From contig CAYSJU010000015.1 of the NCBI GenBank assembly GCA_964431495.1, forward strand, positions 1-41,230: DNA of 41,230 nucleotides, given 5' to 3'. This stretch comes from CAYSJU01 sp964431495. Its GTDB lineage: Bacteria; Omnitrophota; Gorgyraeia; Tantalellales; Tantalellaceae. Position numbers and translations under genes: made by a program. Under the pieces are notes generated by a model. That model did not search any database, was not told where the DNA came from, and saw nothing but the letters and a program-made list of their open reading frames with translations. Positions 32,049 to 39,700 of this stretch are shown piece after piece. Within the stretch, counting starts at the first letter, position 1, and each line of letters opens with the position of its first letter.

Positions 32049-33554
32049 TTAGCCCGCTCTCCCGGAAAGCTCTGTTAACGCGCGAAATCTATCGGTATGA
32101 ACTGATGTTACCTGGCCCGGAATGATCCGCCATTTCCAGTTACCTTCCATTTTCTGCGGCTGGTTCATCCTGGCGTCCTCACCCAATCCCAGTATATCCT
32201 GCATGGGAATGACAGCAGTATCGGCCGGGGACATCATGGCAAGCCTTATCACTTCCCAGCTGATCTCTTCGGCCGGCCCTTCGCGGCGCAGGTAACGGAA
32301 CAGTCTTTCTCTTTCTTCCCCGGTAGATTCGTTCTCAAGCCATCCAACAAGCGTGTTGTTATCATGAGTCCCCGGGTACACCACACAATTCCTTTCATAA
32401 TTGTGCGGGAGATACGGGTGTTCCGGATTATCATCCCCAAAGGCGAACTGGAGCACCTTCATACCGGGGAACCCGTAGTGACGCATGGCATCTCTTACGT
32501 CAGGGGTAATGATCCCCAGATCCTCCGCAATTACCGGGAAATCCGGTATATGTCCCAGCAATGTATCGAACAAATCATACGTTGGCACATCCTGCCACTG
32601 GCCGTTGATGGCTGTCTTCTCGCCAACCCGGACCTCCCAGAACTGGAGGAGCCCCCTGAAATGGTCGATCCTCACAATATCATAATAACCAAAAGTACGC
32701 TCCATTCTTCTGATCCACCAGGAATACCGTGTGTCCTTCAGAATATCCCATCTGTAAACCGGATTATTCCATAACTGGCCGGTCTTGCTGAAATAGTCCG
32801 GCGGAACGCCGGATACCACAATGGGCTTTTTCCCCTTATCCAGCTTGAATATGTGCGGGTTCACCCATACATCAGCGCTGTTATAGCTTACATATATGGG
32901 AATGTCCCCGATGATCTTTATATTTTTCCCATTGCAGTAGGACTTAAGCGAAACCCACTGTTTTAAAAAGATATACTGAAGGAACTTTTCCCTCTCCATC
33001 CTTTCCCTGAAATCCTTTTTTGCTTTTTCCAGGGCTTCTGGCTGGCGGTCCCTCAGCTCATCAGGCCATCGGCTCCAGACCTGTCCCTGAAATTCATCCT
33101 TGAGGATATTGAAAAGGGCGAAATTTTCCAGCCATTCGGCATTTTCCGAGCAGAACTTCTCGAAGTCGCCGTTACAAACCTTTTCCTTGAAACGCTGGTA
33201 TGCCTTATCCAGGACCTGATGTTTATATCTCCCGGCTGTCTCATAATCGACCACTCCGGGAGTAAATTCCGGGACCGGCCCTGTATCCTCCGCTGAGAGA
33301 AGCCCTTCATCCAAAAGGCGCTCAAAACTGATCAACAGGGGATTCGCGGCAAAAGCCGAATAGCTGAAGTATGGAGAATTGCCGGATGAAGGATCGGTCG
33401 GATTCAAGGGAAGTATCTGCCAGTAGGACTGTTTTGTGTCCGCAAGAAAATCCGCGAAATTGTATGCCTCAGGCCCAAGGTCGCCTATGCCATACGGCGA
33501 TGGTAAAGAAGTTATATGGAGCAACACCCCGCTCCCTCTGCCCTGCATTTTCAT
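32049..33554 (-). CDS. malQ: 4-alpha-glucanotransferase (amylomaltase)
   Basis: A 501-residue GH77 enzyme that moves maltodextrin segments between glucans, used in glycogen or maltose metabolism. Hallmarks: GSGVLLHITSLPSPYGIGDLG at the start, GDIPIYVSYNSADVW, the nucleophile region VRIDHFRGLLQFWEV, acid/base EDLG in VIAEDLGIITPDV, and YPGTHDNNTLVGW. Length is typical. It has its own promoter and a leader of about 100 nt containing a GCAA-capped hairpin. Confidence 0.97.
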   Translation of the reverse strand: MKMQGRGSGVLLHITSLPSPYGIGDLGPEAYNFADFLADTKQSYWQILPLNPTDPSSGNSPYFSYSAFAANPLLISFERLLDEGLLSAEDTGPVPEFTPGVVDYETAGRYKHQVLDKAYQRFKEKVCNGDFEKFCSENAEWLENFALFNILKDEFQGQVWSRWPDELRDRQPEALEKAKKDFRERMEREKFLQYIFLKQWVSLKSYCNGKNIKIIGDIPIYVSYNSADVWVNPHIFKLDKGKKPIVVSGVPPDYFSKTGQLWNNPVYRWDILKDTRYSWWIRRMERTFGYYDIVRIDHFRGLLQFWEVRVGEKTAINGQWQDVPTYDLFDTLLGHIPDFPVIAEDLGIITPDVRDAMRHYGFPGMKVLQFAFGDDNPEHPYLPHNYERNCVVYPGTHDNNTLVGWLENESTGEERERLFRYLRREGPAEEISWEVIRLAMMSPADTAVIPMQDILGLGEDARMNQPQKMEGNWKWRIIPGQVTSVHTDRFRALTELSGRAG

Positions 33555-33628
33555 ATCTGTAAGTTTACACTAAATATTCGGTCTTTGGCAAATCCGCATT
33601 CTGGCAAAATCATCCGTGTTCCGCCCCT

Positions 33629-33644
33629 GTGTTGCCACAGGTTT
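33629..33644 (-). other. GNRA-capped hairpin in the malQ leader
   Basis: On the minus strand CCTGTG-GCAA-CACAGG is a 6-bp stem with a GCAA tetraloop between the promoter and the malQ start. A stable GNRA loop is typical of RNA, but I cannot match the leader to a known riboswitch. Confidence 0.5.
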
Positions 33645-33664
33645 ACCTTTATTCTAGACCCGTC

Positions 33665-33695
33665 ATTATATCTATATTTATTGTGGTGATGTCAA
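33665..33695 (-). promoter_or_regulatory. Candidate promoter of malQ
   Basis: On the minus strand TTGACA (33690-33695) and TATAAT (33665-33670) are perfect hexamers, but the spacer is 19 bp, longer than optimal. The expected start is near 33658. Confidence 0.55.
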
Positions 33696-33713
33696 TATAA
33701 TGTGGGCTAAACA

Positions 33714-33962
33714 TTAAATTCCTAACACTTCTTCGGGGAACTTTTTAATGGCGTCAAAGGGAAAGGGGAGATCTTTTTCGGATTCGTTCTTCGGTTTACG
33801 TTTCGTTTCATTAATTTTAGGCGGCGCCACTGCTTCTGGATCGGGAAACAAGGTCATCTGAGGCCCCAGACGTGACTCCTTTGTCATCTCTGTTGCCATT
33901 CCAACGGAAGCAGTGACAAAAAACAGTATCATTATCAGACTTAAACAAACAGCTCTTTTCAT
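33714..33962 (-). CDS. Small secreted proline-rich protein
   Basis: An 82-residue protein with a signal peptide (MKRAVCLSLIMILFFVTASVGMA) and a short mature part rich in proline and lysine (PDPEAVAPPKINETKRKPK). I start at 33962, which has a good Shine-Dalgarno (GAAGGAGGCC), not at 34001. No family recognised. It lies 150 bp downstream of the pseudopilin genes. Confidence 0.65.
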   Translation of the reverse strand: MKRAVCLSLIMILFFVTASVGMATEMTKESRLGPQMTLFPDPEAVAPPKINETKRKPKNESEKDLPFPFDAIKKFPEEVLGI

Positions 33963-34025
33963 AAGGCCTCCTTCGGGCATATGAAAAATAGGGACAGACA
34001 CCTATTTTCCCTATTATTCTAATTA

Positions 34026-34095
34026 CCCAGTAGCAGGTCACCCTTAAGGATGACCTGCTACTGGATCCCACGATCAAGTCGTGGAATGACAAAAA
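34026..34095. repeat. Composite hairpin repeat: GTAGCAGGTCA (copy 2) plus CCACGA hairpin
   Basis: CCAGTAGCAGGTCA (34027-34040) pairs with TGACCTGCTACTGG (34051-34064) around CCCTTAAGGA and matches the core at 6438-6479. It runs directly into GGATCCCACGA-TCAAG-TCGTGGAATGAC (34063-34090), a second hairpin of a kind I recall as a widespread intergenic repeat (CCCGCG-TCAAG-CGCGGG-ATGACA type) in other bacteria. Confidence 0.65.
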
Positions 34096-34112
34096 GACTT
34101 CAGAAACTAATG

Positions 34113-35045
34113 TTACAGCGTACTAGTGGGCGTTTCTTCCCAGCTTACTATCACGTAAGGATACAACTCGGCGGCGGCATCAATCGCGGTTTCATTATAG
34201 GTCACAGAAGAATGAGCCCTGTGTGTTGAATTGCCCTCCGTGACAAGCCCGCCACTTATTACGACATGGGCCCCCAGATCTGCGTTGCCCATAACATAAA
34301 TAACGCCGTCGAAATTTACATGCGCGGTAACTTCCAGATCACCGCTCACTATAAGAATACCCGAACCGCTAGTGTGTGAAGTATATTTCACGCTCCCCTC
34401 AACCCAGTTAATACCGGTTGGATCAGCAGGCTCATTATTCCCTGGGTTAGTGTACACTGTGGCAAGCGCTTTCATCTCGTCTGGGGTTATTCTAAAAATG
34501 TCTTCAAATGTCACTGGCTGGGCAACCTCCTTAATAGGCGGATTGCCTGTCAAAGTGGGCAATCCCTGCTGGGTTATCTGGTCTTCGTCAGTGGTGACTA
34601 TACCGGCATTGTCGCTTCCTCCATCAACCTCAGATTGTGCCTTGAGGGTTACGCTCCCGGAGGTTGTAAGAGCGCCTCCTAATGGGAGGCCGGTTTCCTT
34701 ATCCGCGATAACACTAATGCTTCTCTGCGCGCGGGGCGATGTTTTATTCGGCACATAGCCCGAAGCGTCTATCTGCTTCTGTGTTCCAGCAAGCGAAGTT
34801 ACGGTGACATCATATATTCCCTCCCCGAAAGTAGCTGTCTCGCTGGTATAAGTGCCGTCCCTGGAAATCTCGTAGATCGCTTTTTCGATGCCGGCTTCTG
34901 CCAGGAAGAACGCTTTCAAAGAGTCCCCCTGCTGCTCAGCCTTTATGATCTCATTGTTGACCAGCACTATGAATCCTATGACCATTACCACCAGCACTAA
35001 TACAAACCCCGAGACCACCCAGAGAACAAAACCTTTTTTGTTCAT
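34113..35045 (-). CDS. PilX-like pilus assembly protein
   Basis: A 310-residue protein with a single N-terminal membrane helix (FVLWVVSGFVLVLVVMVIGFIVLVNN) preceded by NKKG, then KAEQQGDSLKAFFLAEAGIEKAIYEI, the PilX N-terminal signature of minor pilins. The C-terminal half (TLKAQSEVDGG and SGDLEVTAHVNFDGVIYVMG) looks like a repetitive beta structure. It is the third of three pseudopilin-type genes read leftward (36110 to 34113), 18 bp after the second. Confidence 0.8.
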   Translation of the reverse strand: MNKKGFVLWVVSGFVLVLVVMVIGFIVLVNNEIIKAEQQGDSLKAFFLAEAGIEKAIYEISRDGTYTSETATFGEGIYDVTVTSLAGTQKQIDASGYVPNKTSPRAQRSISVIADKETGLPLGGALTTSGSVTLKAQSEVDGGSDNAGIVTTDEDQITQQGLPTLTGNPPIKEVAQPVTFEDIFRITPDEMKALATVYTNPGNNEPADPTGINWVEGSVKYTSHTSGSGILIVSGDLEVTAHVNFDGVIYVMGNADLGAHVVISGGLVTEGNSTHRAHSSVTYNETAIDAAAELYPYVIVSWEETPTSTL

Positions 35046-35063
35046 CTCGCCACTTCCTCTTGT

Positions 35064-35585
35064 TTAATTCCTTATTGTGACATCTGTCTCCAGACCCTGG
35101 CTCACTTTCCTGTCAAGGAGCCCCTTCTCCATGGCCATATTTATATTTATCCTTCTGTCGCTGCCACTGATCGGCGTGAAGCTCAGGCTCGTTACGCCTC
35201 CTGTCAGCATGACCTCATCCCCGCTACTGGACGTATCCGGATCGTACATTATTTTATCGCCTGAGAGATAAAAGGACCTTTCCGTCCCATCCAGACCGCT
35301 TGTAAATCGGATAGTATCAGCAGTCGGGATAGTGAATGACGTGGCTTCCCTGATACCGCTCCTCGTGGTCTCGGCCGGCGCCTTTTCTCCACGGACCAGT
35401 TTTTCCATAACGATCGCGGCGTCCTGCTGAAGCGATATCGCCTCAAGGGAGATCCTCCACGCGGTATAACATGCCAGGAAGATGCTCACAGCCCCCGCAA
35501 TGACGATCAGCGTGATACCCGCGGCTATGATCAGTTCTGGAAGAGTGAATGCTTTCTCATCATCTTTCAGCCGGACGGTTGTCAT
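35064..35585 (-). CDS. Prepilin-type protein (PilW/GspJ-like)
   Basis: A 173-residue pseudopilin. The prepilin peptidase site is KA-FTLPELIIAAGIT with E at mature position 5; alanine takes the usual glycine position before the cut. A hydrophobic helix (ITLIVIAGAVSIFLACYTAW) follows and the rest is a small globular domain. It sits 12 bp downstream of the first prepilin gene. It probably primes a type IV pilus or type II secretion pseudopilus. Confidence 0.82.
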   Translation of the reverse strand: MTTVRLKDDEKAFTLPELIIAAGITLIVIAGAVSIFLACYTAWRISLEAISLQQDAAIVMEKLVRGEKAPAETTRSGIREATSFTIPTADTIRFTSGLDGTERSFYLSGDKIMYDPDTSSSGDEVMLTGGVTSLSFTPISGSDRRININMAMEKGLLDRKVSQGLETDVTIRN

Positions 35586-35597
35586 TTTGTCCCCTAT

Positions 35598-36110
35598 TCA
35601 TAAATGTTGAGTTATGTAAGTAACGAGCGAATCGTTCACGGTCCTTACGCCGCCCCGGCCCATTTCCTGCCAGGACAATGTGATCTTGACACTCTTACAC
35701 CTATAACCGCCTTCAACAACTTCAACAACGGTTATGGTCTGGGTCCCGGTCAGGTCATCGGGCGTCCCCTGCGTCAGGTCCGGGCCCACATCTACGACAA
35801 CACTACCCGGTCCGCTTGATATGATACTGGCATAGGGCGTGTTCTTCAGCTCTTCCCCTTTGGCTCGCATAGTGTTCCTGACGGCCACTCTGTTTTTGAC
35901 GCTGACCACCCCCATTTTTCCGACCACAAAAGTGGCCAGGACGCCGCTGAGCGCGATAAGTAAAATAGCAACGGCAACGATCAGCTCGATAAACGTTATT
36001 CCCCTACTCTTCATCCCATAAATTAAGTCCGGTTTCGGGATCATCTTTTCTTTCCGGTTCTCCCATGTTCGCCTTCGTTGCTTCACCTTGATATTGAACA
36101 TATACCCCAT
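35598..36110 (-). CDS. Prepilin-type protein (PilV/GspI-like)
   Basis: A pseudopilin with the canonical cleavage site MKSRG-ITFIELIVAVAILLIALSG. The length is 170 residues from the ATG at 36110, which has a fair Shine-Dalgarno (AGGGAAAG), or 138 from the ATG at 36014, which gives a normal 5-residue leader but has no Shine-Dalgarno. The true start is undecided. It is the first gene of the minor pseudopilin set. The structured element at 36197-36365 lies directly upstream. Confidence 0.8.
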   Translation of the reverse strand: MGYMFNIKVKQRRRTWENRKEKMIPKPDLIYGMKSRGITFIELIVAVAILLIALSGVLATFVVGKMGVVSVKNRVAVRNTMRAKGEELKNTPYASIISSGPGSVVVDVGPDLTQGTPDDLTGTQTITVVEVVEGGYRCKSVKITLSWQEMGRGGVRTVNDSLVTYITQHL

Positions 36111-36196
36111 ATTCTTTCCCTAATTTTAATTATGCCTGTGGTTTTGACGGTTGTCAATGAAGTGGGCTGGTGGAGTTTCCCCGATTTTTCAAGGAG

Positions 36197-36365
36197 AACT
36201 TTTAAGCTATTGTTCTTAGCAGGGACGGAAGCTTTACTCCAGCGGCAAAATTTCCTCAGAAAAAATCGGTTAACCCCGTCATTTTCCGTCGGAAACCAGC
36301 GCAAATGGCGGGGACCAAGCTTGACCGATTTTTTATGCCCTGTACAGAACAATAGCTTAAAAGTT
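36197..36365 (+). other. Three-way-junction structured element (copy E2)
   Basis: A 169-nt non-coding element. The ends AACTTTTAAGCTATTGTTCT (36197-36216) and 36346-36365 are perfect 20-bp complements. Inside are CAGGG/CCCTG, a hairpin with loop ACTCCAGCGGC (36227-36255), and a long arm: AAAAAATCGG/CCGATTTTTT, TTAA/TTGA, a one-sided bulge ACCAAGC (36314-36320), then CCCCGTCATTT/AAATGGCGGGG with one G-T pair. The loop, bulge and stem-base sequences match copy E1 at 6496-6645, while nearly all helix sequences differ. The flanking 36111-36196 and 36366-36519 contain nothing else I can name. Confidence 0.7.
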
Positions 36366-36519
36366 TTTACTTATGGAAAAATATGCGCAAATCCGGGGGA
36401 AATTGGCGCCATTTTAATTGTTATACCAATTTATTTTCATTTTTACGTAATAGCCTATAGCTGCGCAGGTTAATTCTTTCAATCCAGAAAAAACGGGGAA
36501 ACTCCTTAGTGGGGAGGGG

Positions 36520-36930
36520 TTAGGCCGCGGAGATTATCTGCTGCTGGTTTTCGTAGATCTTTTTGAGCTCTTCGAATTCAACGGGCGATGCCTCTGGAAT
36601 GAACAGCCAGGTCCCGGGCTCCGCATATCAGGTATCCAGCTTTCATCACCGCCCGGGACACACCACTTTAGGCCGTACAGCCTCAGCCCTGGTCGCTTCC
36701 AGGGAAGCTGCAGGAGACCCCCGCTGTCCCCCCGGGACACCAGCAATCACTAGTAGCGCTCGTCCCAGAGCCGTTGCAGTCGCCATCCGCCGAGAAACCC
36801 GGGCTCGCGCAAATGTCAGCATGGGAAGATCCGCCATCGGTGCAATCCCCCAAGACAGATCCAATGCGAAAATGACACTTTGTTTTGAAGCGGGGTCCTC
36901 TTCGGTGAACCCGGTTCAAGCGATCCGAAT
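36520..36930 (-). pseudogene. Frameshifted gene remnant
   Basis: On the minus strand three frames in turn look coding: a cysteine-rich segment (DCTDGGSSHADICASPGFSA, then DCWCPGGTAGVSCSF), then LRLYGLKWCVPGGDESWIPD in a second frame, then AEPGTWLFIPEASPVEFEEL through a glutamine-rich end to a TAA at 36520-36522 in a third. Joined, they read like one protein C-terminus. At least two frameshifts are needed, so it is a decayed gene or an assembly error. I do not recognise the family; its position beside pseudopilin genes suggests an exported protein. Confidence 0.5.
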
Positions 36931-36971
36931 GGATCCCCGCATTGGGCTTTAGCCCCAGTTTGTTCCTTCAC

Positions 36972-37520
36972 TTATATCACTGAAACCGCTACGGCTAATG
37001 CGATCCCCAGAAGATTACCGAACATATCCATGGCATATCTGGTATTGTCTCTGTTTTTGACCTCCTCGGCAAGAGCAACCATTGCTGTCAGATATACGAT
37101 CCTGCGGGTATTCTGCTGTTCTGTTAATTCAGTTGTTGTTTCGAAATCATATTTTTCAGGCTGGTACTGCAGGTGTTTGAAGATCCTCACAAGGTCCTCT
37201 TCGTGCCATTTGCTCAGATATATTTTTTCATAGCTGAGATCAAATACGCCGGACTCTTTCAGGTACTTGGAGTTCCTGGCCTTCAATATCTTCATATACT
37301 TGGTCAGCGCTATATTCTTCGCGGTGATCTCTTCCTCCGAGTTTGTGTTTACGTTATAAATCATAACCACCATTTTAAGCGCTTTATCATCATCCAGCTC
37401 TTCGAAAGTCTTGTACTCCTTGCCCTCGACTTTATATCCAAGCTGCTGCCTGGTAGTAGCACAGCCTGTCAGACTGCAGCATAGTGCTGCTATTGTTAAT
37501 AAAAGAAAATGTTTCTTCAT
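36972..37520 (-). CDS. Lipoprotein of unknown function
   Basis: A 182-residue protein with a lipoprotein signal (KKHFLLLTIAALCCSLTGC; lipobox LTGC, cysteine at about residue 20). The mature part is charged and helical (KTFEELDDDKALKMVVMIYN) and ends in a hydrophobic segment (LLGIALAVAVSVI). No family recognised. Confidence 0.75.
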   Translation of the reverse strand: MKKHFLLLTIAALCCSLTGCATTRQQLGYKVEGKEYKTFEELDDDKALKMVVMIYNVNTNSEEEITAKNIALTKYMKILKARNSKYLKESGVFDLSYEKIYLSKWHEEDLVRIFKHLQYQPEKYDFETTTELTEQQNTRRIVYLTAMVALAEEVKNRDNTRYAMDMFGNLLGIALAVAVSVI

Positions 37521-37723
37521 ATTAAATGGGGCAACACTGCAATGGGTGGATTACTGTCTATACGAATAGTTTACATTGATTTGGCGGAAATGGGAAGGAA
37601 TTATTATACTGCGATTTTTCCGGTCTGGCCGCAACAATTATCAATACACACTTACACCCGTGCCACCAGCTTTTTGAGGTTTGCCTTCAAATCTTCCATA
37701 TCCACACTATGAACCGTATCGCA

Positions 37724-37969
37724 TCACGGGTTAAAGTCTACTTTATCCGCGTCAGGCAGACCCTTTCTCGCGTCATCAAGCGTTGTCTTAGGTTCCTGCT
37801 TCTTCTGCATTTCCATGACCTGTTTTAAAAATTCCTGCCGGTTTTTTTCTGATCGTTTCCTCCCGGCCCTTTTCTCATCCATGATCATCAGGACGACAAC
37901 GGCCGCGGCAAGTAGAACAGTAATAACAACAAATATGACTATCTGTTTTATGAGCTTGATATTCACCGG
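37724..37969 (-). CDS. Small single-pass membrane protein
   Basis: About 81 residues: one membrane helix (IVIFVVITVLLAAAVVVLMIM) and a basic, glutamine-rich tail ending DADKVDFNP. GTG at 37969 is preferred over GTG at 37975 because it is 8 nt from AAGGAG rather than 2. No function assigned. Confidence 0.6.
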   Translation of the reverse strand, partial: PVNIKLIKQIVIFVVITVLLAAAVVVLMIMDEKRAGRKRSEKNRQEFLKQVMEMQKKQEPKTTLDDARKGLPDADKVDFNP

Positions 37970-37989
37970 CACCACTCCTTTGATCGCTA

Positions 37990-38169
37990 TTAGAAGACAT
38001 TGCTGTCCTGGAAATTCTTACGCAATGTCCTGTTGGCCATGTAGCAGATAGGACAGATCTTTTGGACCATCCTCGCTATATGATAAAGGATCGAGCGCTT
38101 TTTGCAGCCACGGGTATATTTGCAAAGCCGGCAGTTCGCGCAATACCTGACCCAGAAATCAGATTCCAT
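37990..38169 (-). CDS. Small cysteine-rich protein
   Basis: A 59-residue protein with CANCRLCKYTRGCKK and CPICYM, two CxxC-type pairs plus extra cysteines, which suggests a zinc or Fe-S site. Its ATG overlaps the stop of the upstream gene (TGATG, 38167-38171) and a Shine-Dalgarno (GGAGGAAG) lies in that gene's last codons, which supports real, coupled translation. Family unknown. Confidence 0.6.
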   Translation of the reverse strand: MESDFWVRYCANCRLCKYTRGCKKRSILYHIARMVQKICPICYMANRTLRKNFQDSNVF

Positions 38170-38861
38170 CACACTTCCTCCTTCTTTCGACCGTCTCCCG
38201 GATCCTTCTGCACTTGCAGTTGTATCGGATCAACCAGCCGGGTGCTCCCCGCCTCAACTGTGACGTCTTTCTCATAAGGTTTGTATCCGGGATGATGTAT
38301 TATTAATTTATATTTTCCAGGCGGGGCAGTCATGCTGAATCTGTTCTCCTTATCCACTACTGCTTTATATGGGACCGGGGTGTCTTCGCGGACAAGTTCC
38401 ACATATATCCCCTCTGAGTTTCCTATAGAGCCTGGCTTGTCGCCCTGAACGTAAACATGGCCTATAAGCGTGCCTTCTTTTTCTTCGGCTTTCGGCTTGG
38501 GCCCGGCGGCCATCTTTTTTATTTTATCAATAATACCCTTAGGAGTAGGCGGGGGGGCGCGTTTTATCCCTCCGACGGACACGTAATATAATTCCCCCTC
38601 TCCATCAGATAAGACCACATCCCTTTCCCTGATCTCCTTGACATCAAAACCGCCGACTTTATCACCCTTGTGATGCAATCTCCCACTGATTATGACCGCT
38701 GACCTGCCATGAGGCTCGTAGCCTATCCCATCTATACGAACACCTCTTAACCCCTCCACTGCCCCCCTGCTTTTCCCTTTGGCCCGTAAAGGGAATAAAA
38801 GAGGGACTATCAGCAAAACGCTGAGTGTGACAAATAAAGACTTACAAACTGTTCTTTTCAT
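38169..38861 (-). CDS. Exported protein with PilP-like and carboxypeptidase-regulatory-like regions
   Basis: A 230-residue protein with a signal sequence (KSLFVTLSVLLIVPLLFPLRA). The first half (RIDGIGYEPHGRSAVIISGR, then KVGGFDVKEIRERDVVLSDG) resembles the small beta domain of PilP/GspC-like assembly proteins. A proline-lysine linker follows. The second half (TLIGHVYVQGDKPGSIG, then APPGKYKLIIHHPGYKPYEKDV) is a carboxypeptidase-regulatory-like or PEGA-like beta sandwich. Together with the pseudopilin genes nearby it suggests a pilus or secretion role, by inference. Confidence 0.68.
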   Translation of the reverse strand: MKRTVCKSLFVTLSVLLIVPLLFPLRAKGKSRGAVEGLRGVRIDGIGYEPHGRSAVIISGRLHHKGDKVGGFDVKEIRERDVVLSDGEGELYYVSVGGIKRAPPPTPKGIIDKIKKMAAGPKPKAEEKEGTLIGHVYVQGDKPGSIGNSEGIYVELVREDTPVPYKAVVDKENRFSMTAPPGKYKLIIHHPGYKPYEKDVTVEAGSTRLVDPIQLQVQKDPGDGRKKEEV

Positions 38862-38880
38862 CTTAAGCGGTAAGCATTGC

Positions 38881-39162
38881 TCAACAGAATTCTATCTTAT
38901 GATTACTGACCTCAACAGAGTGATGCTTATCAACAAAAGATAAAAGATTCTGCAGGACTCCGTCAATATATCTATTGTCTTTCCCGATCATGCTGAACCC
39001 CAGGGTGGCCAGCTGCCATTTATCATTATTACCAAGCTCGCCTATGGACACGTTGAATTTTGACCGAACCTGAGTTTTCAGGCCGGTTAATACCGTCCGT
39101 TTTTGCTTCAAGGACTGTGAACTATTGATAAACACGTCAATATATAAAACCCCGATATGCAT
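38881..39162 (-). CDS. DUF503 (YlxP-like) protein
   Basis: A 93-residue protein. The opening MHIGVLYIDVFINSSQSLKQKR and the pattern FNVSIGELGNNDKWQLATLGF are characteristic of DUF503. Family members often sit beside rbfA and infB, which is not the case here. Function unknown, probably cytosolic. Confidence 0.9.
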   Translation of the reverse strand: MHIGVLYIDVFINSSQSLKQKRTVLTGLKTQVRSKFNVSIGELGNNDKWQLATLGFSMIGKDNRYIDGVLQNLLSFVDKHHSVEVSNHKIEFC

Positions 39163-39325
39163 AGCTACTCCTGATTGTCATTAATATTAACACCATGAGA
39201 CGCTTTATGCAAATCTATCTTCGTGTATTCGCGCGCCGCATCCGAGACCGACAAAATGCTTGCCCCAGGCCTTTGTGAACATCTCTATGGCATGTTCCCG
39301 TGTGCAGGGAGATCGGGCAACCTTA

Positions 39326-39604
39326 TCAGTATTTCATGGAGAAAGCATCATAGTCACCCGCATACCCCTCCCATGCGACCTGCACATCATGCACGTGTGC
39401 CGACGGGGGGCCTTTTTGGCACCAGAGTATCATCTTCTCGACATCCTCTTTCTCTCCTTCGAAGACAGCTTCCACATCCCCGCCAGCGCAGTTCATCACC
39501 CAGCCGGTAATGCCCAGCATCTCCGCCTCCTCTTTTGTGTAGGAGCGAAAGAACACCCCCTGGACATATCCCGAGATCACAACATGCGCCCTGACCCTCG
39601 CCAT
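39326..39604 (-). CDS. acyP: Acylphosphatase
   Basis: A 92-residue enzyme that hydrolyses acyl phosphates. The catalytic arginine is in SGYVQGVFFRSYT and the catalytic asparagine in GITGWVMNCAGGDVEAVFEG. The frame continues upstream to 39985, but ATG at 39604 with AGGAGGGG just before it and the normal family length settle the start. It is divergent from cstA. Confidence 0.95.
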   Translation of the reverse strand: MARVRAHVVISGYVQGVFFRSYTKEEAEMLGITGWVMNCAGGDVEAVFEGEKEDVEKMILWCQKGPPSAHVHDVQVAWEGYAGDYDAFSMKY

Positions 39605-39700
39605 ACCCCTCCTTATCCCTGGGAACGTTTCCAAAATCAATCCCAAATCCGTTTTAGTCATATTATAGTATGGTATACTTATAAAAAAAAGGGGGTTCTT

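Noticed and set aside
36563..36952. 129-codon plus-strand open frame
   Set aside because: The minus strand carries better coding-like sequence, and the plus frame is low-complexity with no Shine-Dalgarno; GC-rich DNA gives long antisense frames.
39260..39700. 147-residue N-terminal extension of the CstA-family protein
   Set aside because: It overlaps acylphosphatase on the other strand and adds no family sequence; a Shine-Dalgarno precedes the GTG at 39701.
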